From contig NZ_JAFBFH010000038.1 in NCBI RefSeq assembly GCF_016909185.1, positions 1 to 45,314 of the forward strand: 45,314 nucleotides of DNA, given 5' to 3'. The number at the start of each line of letters is the position of its first letter. The stretch's first letter is position 1. Origin of the DNA: Siminovitchia thermophila (GTDB lineage: Bacteria > Bacillota > Bacilli > Bacillales > Bacillaceae_C). The position numbers and the translations under genes were made by a program. Of the stretch, positions 41,080 to 45,314 are shown piece by piece. The notes beneath the pieces are model-generated. The model was not told the origin of the DNA. It ran no database searches and was given only the letters and a program-made list of their open reading frames with translations.

Positions 41080-41847
41080 ATGCGCTATTTATCCGATTAT
41101 CAAACATTCGAAAATAAGCAGCAGTTAAACGACGCGATAGCCGAGCATTTAAGCCGCCATACATACGAATTGAACGATACGGCTCGCGATGTCCTTATGA
41201 TGCTTGCGCGTTACAGCGTCAAGTATCCGGGCGTGGCTCACTTAAAAACGGCTACAATCGCGGCAGCCATAGGCAAGACTGGCCGTACTATTCGGCGTGC
41301 AATTGCGAAGCTGATCGAGTTTAATATCATCGAAAAAGTAACGGTCATGCGCGTAGTTTCCGGCGGCTATGGTGCGAACATTTACCGCATATTGCCTTAT
41401 GTTGTCCAGTCGGAGTTGTCCACTCGGTCTAGCGACGTAACGCCTACGGAAACAAGCGTTGAGCCGTCCGAAAATGAGAACGAACCTATTACTTATTTAA
41501 AACTAAATAATAATCTTACAGATACGTATTCGGACGAGCCTAAGCCGTTCTACGTCCGTTTTAAAGCGTTCATAAGCCAAACCATTGGCGAAGGCAATCA
41601 ACGCCTAATAAGTCGCTTGTATGGCGTTTACAAGGCTCACAGCACGCCTTTATTGCGCGGTAATGCATTCGATAAGGTAGACGTAGAACAGGTCGGCTAT
41701 AGTGCGTTACATGTCGCTGTCATGGCGTCAAAGACGAAGAATATCCGCAATTTGCCGGGCTATTTTAATGGCGTACTTGATCGGATGCTAGATAAGCTAT
41801 ACTTCGAAGAAATGGACGAGCTAGGCGGACTGCATATGCCGTGGTAG
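41080..41847 (+). CDS. Helix-turn-helix protein of the integrated element
   Basis: A 255-residue protein. Residues 35-95 form a winged helix (LNDTARDVLMMLARYSVKYPGVAHLKTATIAAAIGKTGRTIRRAIAKLIEFNIIEKV) like those of plasmid and phage replication or regulatory proteins. The middle is low in structure, and the C-terminal 100 residues are helical. AAGGAGT lies 9 bases before ATG 41080; the frame to 41014 lacks a site. It could be a replication initiator or regulator for the element. No further family assignment is possible. Confidence 0.65.
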   Translation: MRYLSDYQTFENKQQLNDAIAEHLSRHTYELNDTARDVLMMLARYSVKYPGVAHLKTATIAAAIGKTGRTIRRAIAKLIEFNIIEKVTVMRVVSGGYGANIYRILPYVVQSELSTRSSDVTPTETSVEPSENENEPITYLKLNNNLTDTYSDEPKPFYVRFKAFISQTIGEGNQRLISRLYGVYKAHSTPLLRGNAFDKVDVEQVGYSALHVAVMASKTKNIRNLPGYFNGVLDRMLDKLYFEEMDELGGLHMPW

Positions 41848-42029
41848 TTACTCAAGTACCGACCTAAGTAGCGTTACTTCAGTAATTGGCGGATTAAGCA
41901 CGCCCTTATGCGGTTTATTAAATGTGTTTAGTATGTAAAAAAGACGGACCAGCCGAAGCCAGCCCTTAATGCGAAGGTAATTTATCGGTGATAGGCAAAA
42001 GGGGATATACCCAGCGCACCAGCGTTTTA

Positions 42030-42842
42030 TTATTTCCGTTTAGCCATATCCTTACCAAACTCACTTTGTCCGCTCGTCGGCGTAGCCATTTCGAATTTAC
42101 CTAACTCGCCTTTTGCTGCGCTTAGTTGCTCGTCCTCATGTATAAAATAAGGACTTCCTATGCCCGATAATACGTGTTCTCGGAGCGGGCGCACCGAATG
42201 TTTTACCGGCTTTGTCTGCGCTTCAATTTCGTTAGCTTTCCGTATTGCTTCCGCTTTTTCTTTCTGTAATCTCGACATTTCACCGGTAATAGCTTCGTCA
42301 TTATGAACGCCCGTGGGCCGGGCCATATCGAATAGCTTACGGTCGAGTTCTTGCGCTTGCCCGCGCAGTCGCTCTGATTCACGCTTTAACGAAAGTTCGA
42401 GCGGACTTATCGCTTCGTTGACTTCGTTCTGCAATTTAGAACATTCGGAAACTAAAGAGTGGTGATCCGCCACTAGCTTTAAATATGTTCGCTTTGTTTC
42501 TTCGATTTTCTTTCGAAGTTCTTCGTCCTCTTTCTGTTTCTTCTCGAATGTCTGCTCGGCTTCCTTTCGTATCTTTTCCGCGAACGGCAAACACTCCTGC
42601 GGATCATGCTCGATTTTAGCTTTCCGTTGGTACTCCGTGATTTCTAGCTTACGTTTGGTACTCGCGATTTCCTTGTCCACTCTCTCGAGTTTCTTTTCGT
42701 CGCCGTCGGCAAGCGCGCCTAGTCTGTCGTTATCCAACTCCGCTAATTTGTCTTTTAGTTCCGTCTCTTGCTTCGTCATTTCTTCGTAAGATTTCTTTTT
42801 CGTCTGCTGCCAATCGTAAAATTCCCGAAGTGATTTTAACAT
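42030..42842 (-). CDS. Long coiled-coil protein of unknown function
   Basis: A 270-residue, strongly charged protein that is helical and coiled coil over about residues 10-205 (ELKDKLAELDNDRLGAL, DEELRKKIEETKRTYLKLVADHHSLVSECSKLQNEV, GEMSRLQKEKAEAIRKANEIEA). A less structured C-terminal tail ends DMAKRK. There are no membrane segments and no enzyme motif. Its ATG overlaps the stop of the preceding gene (TAATG), so the two are made together, perhaps as a complex. It is the last gene of the minus-strand operon of the element. It could be a scaffold, structural or DNA-bridging protein; I cannot choose. Confidence 0.6.
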   Translation of the reverse strand: MLKSLREFYDWQQTKKKSYEEMTKQETELKDKLAELDNDRLGALADGDEKKLERVDKEIASTKRKLEITEYQRKAKIEHDPQECLPFAEKIRKEAEQTFEKKQKEDEELRKKIEETKRTYLKLVADHHSLVSECSKLQNEVNEAISPLELSLKRESERLRGQAQELDRKLFDMARPTGVHNDEAITGEMSRLQKEKAEAIRKANEIEAQTKPVKHSVRPLREHVLSGIGSPYFIHEDEQLSAAKGELGKFEMATPTSGQSEFGKDMAKRK

Positions 42843-43288
42843 TAATTATCGTCCTCCATCGCTTGTAATCTCGTCTGAATAGCCATGATGTCCGCAAGTT
42901 TGCGGTTGTCTTTGCGTGGAATCGTGAAGTTATAGCCCGTTTCCCTTTTATATTCCGCCTGCGCCTCGGTTTGGTGTACATCGTCTGTCAATTCTTTTAG
43001 CGCCGCCTGTAATTCCGCCTTCGTCATATAGTCCAGCGGATTAACGGGCTTGTTTGCTTCGTAATCGCCCTCGCTGATTTCCGTCGATATCTGCGTTAAA
43101 CGAGAACTAGCCGCCTTGTACTCGCTGTCTGTTACGTCGCGAAATGGGCGTGGTGTATTATCATATCGTCTAATTATCGCCATTGTATCGAGTTTTTCAC
43201 GCTCTAGTTGCGCCCGCTTTACCTCCCATTGTTCTTTTTCCTGTGCTTTTCTTTGCTCCGCTTTTTGTACGAGTTCTTGATATGCCAT
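42842..43288 (-). CDS. Second coiled-coil-type protein, unknown function
   Basis: A 148-residue charged helical protein (ELVQKAEQRKAQEKEQWEVKRAQLEREK at the N-terminus; MTKAELQAALKELTDDVHQTEAQAEYK near 90-115). There is no recognised domain. A GAGG site precedes the ATG, the gene upstream ends 20 bases earlier, and the next gene overlaps its stop. Size and composition resemble those of its downstream partner, so a hetero-complex is plausible. Confidence 0.6.
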   Translation of the reverse strand: MAYQELVQKAEQRKAQEKEQWEVKRAQLEREKLDTMAIIRRYDNTPRPFRDVTDSEYKAASSRLTQISTEISEGDYEANKPVNPLDYMTKAELQAALKELTDDVHQTEAQAEYKRETGYNFTIPRKDNRKLADIMAIQTRLQAMEDDN

Positions 43289-43308
43289 ATTTTTTAGCCT
43301 CTTTTCTT

Positions 43309-44019
43309 TTAATTAATTCGATAAAGTGACATCACGTCAAACTTGCCGTCTTTTAGCTTTACCTTACTTTTCTTCGCCTGCTTCGTGGTTTCCTTTTCGG
43401 CTGACTTAGTTGTTTCATTAATTATCCTCGCTTTCAAATTTCTAGCTCGCGCTCGCACCGCAGTAAAGTCCAGTTTGCCTACGTTTAGATTAGCGCCTTT
43501 TAAGTCGGCCAGTTCTTCAATATCGCGCCAGGCATAGCGAATAGCCGTATTATCACGCTCGCCCATTTCCTCGACAATCTCGCGAATCTCCGCGGATACC
43601 TCGTTCTCATTCCCGATAAATTGCCAGCTACCGAGATGCTGATTGCCTTTCTTGGCGTCCATCCCGACGAATAAAACGCCATTAGAACTATTGACCGAAT
43701 AAGCAACGAGGAACACGGTTGGCGCGGTATCTTGCTTATATTGGGCGCCGGTGTAATGCTTGCCGTCCTTCATGACTTCGATACTGGCTGCTGGCTCCGC
43801 ATGTCCGATCCGCTTTATCGCTTCGTCGTAGCCCTGCCCGATAAAATAAACCTCGCCGGAATCATTGCGGACAATGTAGCGCTCGTTGGCGTCTATTTCG
43901 ATAATTGCCCGATTGTCCCGGAACATTGGAGCGAGATGGCCATTCCGACTTTCCCTAAATTGGCGAATATGACTTTCGGTTTGATGCGAGATTGACTTTT
44001 CCTCATAAACACAAAACAT
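43309..44019 (-). CDS. Unknown protein of the integrated element (236 aa)
   Basis: A 236-residue protein with a mixed alpha/beta N-terminal part (NRAIIEIDANERYIVRNDSGEVYFIGQG; VFLVAYSVNSSNGVLFVGMDAKKGNQHLGSWQFIG) and a very basic Lys-rich region (KSAEKETTKQAKKSKVKLKDGKFD) before the C-terminus MSLYRIN. I recognise no family. The basic tail suggests nucleic-acid contact (inference). GGAG lies 8 bases before the ATG; it begins 4 bases after the 74-aa gene ends. Confidence 0.6.
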   Translation of the reverse strand: MFCVYEEKSISHQTESHIRQFRESRNGHLAPMFRDNRAIIEIDANERYIVRNDSGEVYFIGQGYDEAIKRIGHAEPAASIEVMKDGKHYTGAQYKQDTAPTVFLVAYSVNSSNGVLFVGMDAKKGNQHLGSWQFIGNENEVSAEIREIVEEMGERDNTAIRYAWRDIEELADLKGANLNVGKLDFTAVRARARNLKARIINETTKSAEKETTKQAKKSKVKLKDGKFDVMSLYRIN

Positions 44020-44023
44020 TCGC

Positions 44024-44248
44024 TCACTCCTTCGAAATTAAAGGCTTGAATAGGCGTACTTGGTTTCTGTCCGCTATACCTTCGACCGCAATAATTCGTC
44101 CTTCGTCGTCAACTTCCGTCCGATGAATTGCAGCCCGTTCGATTAACTGCCGAATATGAGGCGGGTATGTTGAGTAAACCCGCCAATGTCCCGCGGCAAC
44201 ATCGTATAGGTAAAGCGTCTCTTGCTCCGGTTTGGAATAATAACTCAA
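44024..44248 (-). CDS. Small unknown protein (74 aa)
   Basis: A 74-residue protein (YLYDVAAGHWRVYSTYPPHIRQLIERA, DDEGRIIAVEGIADRNQVRLF) starting at a TTG that overlaps the stop of the HNH gene (TTGA). This implies coupled translation. It reads like a small beta-rich adaptor; no family recognised. Confidence 0.55.
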   Translation of the reverse strand: MSYYSKPEQETLYLYDVAAGHWRVYSTYPPHIRQLIERAAIHRTEVDDEGRIIAVEGIADRNQVRLFKPLISKE

Positions 44249-44835
44249 CTTACCGCCAACCTTTCCGCTGCCTTATCGCACCATCTACTAAACTCTTCCA
44301 TTACATATTCAGCGTATCGTTGGGTAAAATCTCGAGTGATTTCTTCGACTGGCTGACCGTTTACAAGCGCGAGATAATGGACAAGTTTCACGAACCGTTC
44401 GTCGGTAAATTGGTCGCCTCTCTTCTCGAAGAAGAACGCAATTAACGGCTTGTTTCCTTTGCTCGAGTTATCAGAAGGGCATGATAAGACGAGATTCGAA
44501 ATGTGATGTCTGCCTCCATCGCTAACCGGTATTACATGGTCGATATGATGAGCGCGCCCGTTTTCGTCCTCTTTTGTTCCGCAGTAGATACACTCTCCGT
44601 CGAAAGCCATATAAAGCGCCTGTAACTCTTTGCGTGTTACCTCTAAAGGGATTCCGTCCTCTTGCGCCCTTCTTTTTAACCCCCGAAATGTCCGACTTGC
44701 TCGATCATCTAGTGTGTACTTACACTCTCGACAACGGTGAGTACGTCCGCCTTTTACGCGGCTGTCAACCTCAAATAATTCCAGCGGTTTCTCCACATTG
44801 CATAAACGGCATGTGCGTTTAGTATTGTCTTTCAA
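44245..44835 (-). CDS. HNH endonuclease
   Basis: A 196-residue nuclease. It has an N-terminal zinc finger (CRLCNVEKPLELFEVD...HRCRECK, two CxxC pairs). The HNH core is GECIYCGTKEDENGRAHHIDHVIPVSDGGRHHISNLVLSC, with the catalytic HH-x-DH, the central N in ISNLVLSC and a further Cys. A helical C-terminal domain follows. HNH proteins of this form occur in phages, often next to packaging genes, and in mobile elements. It starts at TTG 44835 behind AAGGAGAG. Confidence 0.82.
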   Translation of the reverse strand: MKDNTKRTCRLCNVEKPLELFEVDSRVKGGRTHRCRECKYTLDDRASRTFRGLKRRAQEDGIPLEVTRKELQALYMAFDGECIYCGTKEDENGRAHHIDHVIPVSDGGRHHISNLVLSCPSDNSSKGNKPLIAFFFEKRGDQFTDERFVKLVHYLALVNGQPVEEITRDFTQRYAEYVMEEFSRWCDKAAERLAVS

Positions 44836-44859
44836 TCTTTCAATCTCTCCTTCGCTTTT

Positions 44860-44991
44860 TTAATTTTTTAGTTGATCGTCGATTTTACGTAAAATATCGT
44901 TAATCTCTAGCGTTACATGATGGCCCGCCTTTTTTAGCTCCGCCAATGCTCGGAGATACGATATAAGGGCGTCCAGCCGTGTTTCCCTCAT
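44860..44991 (-). CDS. Small helical protein (43 aa)
   Basis: A 43-residue protein: METRLDALISYLRALAEL-like N-terminus (MRETRLDALISYLRALAEL), then KKAGHHVTLEINDILRKIDDQLKN. GGAAGGAG lies 8 bases before the ATG. It is too short for usual gene calling, but it is in line with the operon and ends 24 bases before the HNH gene. Function unknown. Confidence 0.6.
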   Translation of the reverse strand: MRETRLDALISYLRALAELKKAGHHVTLEINDILRKIDDQLKN

Positions 44992-45070
44992 TCTCTCGCT
45001 CCTTCCGTTAAAATTTCCGCTTACCCTCCGGCCGCGTACGGGGCATCATCGGGTATTTTAATTTTCCTCT

Positions 45071-45098
45071 TGACAAATGCTCCGAAAGTGTTAAAATT
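45071..45098 (+). promoter_or_regulatory. Plus-strand promoter facing the XRE gene
   Basis: TTGACA, 16-base spacer, TAAAAT. It reads rightwards, antisense into the XRE-type gene at 45102-45308; the first plus-strand ATG downstream opens only five codons (MGASE). Confidence 0.55.
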
Positions 45099-45101
45099 TA
45101 A

Positions 45102-45308
45102 TTAGTATGGGGGCTTCTGAGTAAATTTTTCCATAAACAAATAAAAATCCTCGTCAAGCTCCATTTCGAGGCGCGCTAACTTTGCCCTTACGTAATCGGA
45201 CACGTCCCGACCACCTTGTTCGATAATACACACGGTACCAACTGAAATACCGAGACGCTTGGCAAACTCCGCCATAGACAGGCCAAGATAATGCCTAATA
45301 GCTTTCAC
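45102..45308 (-). CDS. XRE family HTH regulator (possibly cut by window edge)
   Basis: A 68-residue protein with a lambda-repressor-type HTH (GLSMAEFAKRLGISVGTVCIIEQGGRDVSDYVRAKL), then an acidic tail. A GTG start at 45308 is possible, but the frame stays open to the edge (NKVKAIRHYLG), so the true start may lie outside. It probably controls the minus-strand operon of the element. Confidence 0.7.
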   Translation of the reverse strand: MKAIRHYLGLSMAEFAKRLGISVGTVCIIEQGGRDVSDYVRAKLARLEMELDEDFYLFMEKFTQKPPY

Positions 45309-45314
45309 CTTGTT

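Noticed and set aside
42030-44835. Known anti-phage defence system
   Set aside because: HNH plus coiled-coil proteins at a tRNA site is suggestive, but no motif of a named defence family can be seen, so it is listed only as unknown.

Overview
The window is a chromosomal segment of a spore-forming member of the Bacillaceae. The evidence is a set of characteristic Bacillus genes: the spore protein SspK, the spore-cortex enzyme PdaA, RecX/YfhH/YfhE/YfhD, YfkD, YfkK, MreBH, FloT/YuaF and the NsrR/Hmp pair. AGGAGG-type ribosome binding sites, frequent TTG/GTG starts and many U-tailed hairpin terminators agree. The gene order is a mosaic of segments familiar from B. subtilis, so this is a relative and not B. 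subtilis itself. The species cannot be fixed from the sequence alone.

Layout. 1-2.6 kb: sspK and a YpzG-like gene, recX-yfhH on the minus strand, then yfhE and yfhD. 2.7-4.3 kb: a dead transposase remnant followed by a PadR regulator with a membrane partner. 4.5-10.3 kb: a minus-strand run (alkA-type glycosylase, pdaA, yfkD, Ca2+/H+ antiporter, OsmC, YihY). 10.4-14.3 kb: an AGCS symporter, yfkK, and divergent mtnU/mtnE of methionine salvage. 14.7-19.3 kb (minus): motAB, then a cstA / small Cys-Cys-ending protein / ArsA-type ATPase operon. 19.5-22.5 kb: a DUF1992 gene, an SDR dehydrogenase and a Zur-controlled zinc-binding lipoprotein. 22.9-26.1 kb: hmp and nsrR, divergent, with NsrR-like operators, then an M29 aminopeptidase. 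26.1-29.4 kb: a striking 20-bp tandem array, a small acidic protein, a thioesterase and mreBH. 29.5-36.7 kb: floT-yuaF, a preQ1-riboswitch-controlled queF-transporter operon, carbonic anhydrase, alcohol dehydrogenase, Hsp20 and a glyoxalase-like protein. 36.7-38.5 kb: a decayed region with tandem 142-bp elements and gene fragments. 38.5-39.5 kb: a YoaP-like acetyltransferase and a tiny membrane protein.

From the tRNA-Arg(CCU) gene at 39649 to the right edge lies a probable integrated element. A tyrosine recombinase sits just beyond the tRNA. It is followed by a HTH protein and a minus-strand operon of unrecognised proteins (HNH nuclease, two overlapping coiled-coil proteins, small proteins and an XRE regulator). 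The element continues beyond the window.

The most interesting system is the operon cstA / 92-aa protein ending in Cys-Cys-stop / ArsA-type ATPase. Its architecture parallels the enterobacterial btsT(yjiY)-yjiX-yjiA operon (transporter, small protein ending RCC, SIMIBI-class GTPase), but with a different NTPase. Second come the tRNA-linked element and several dispersed or tandem non-coding repeat families: three interspersed families, a 41-bp array, and a 20-bp array of 16 copies that seems to have grown out of a transcription terminator.
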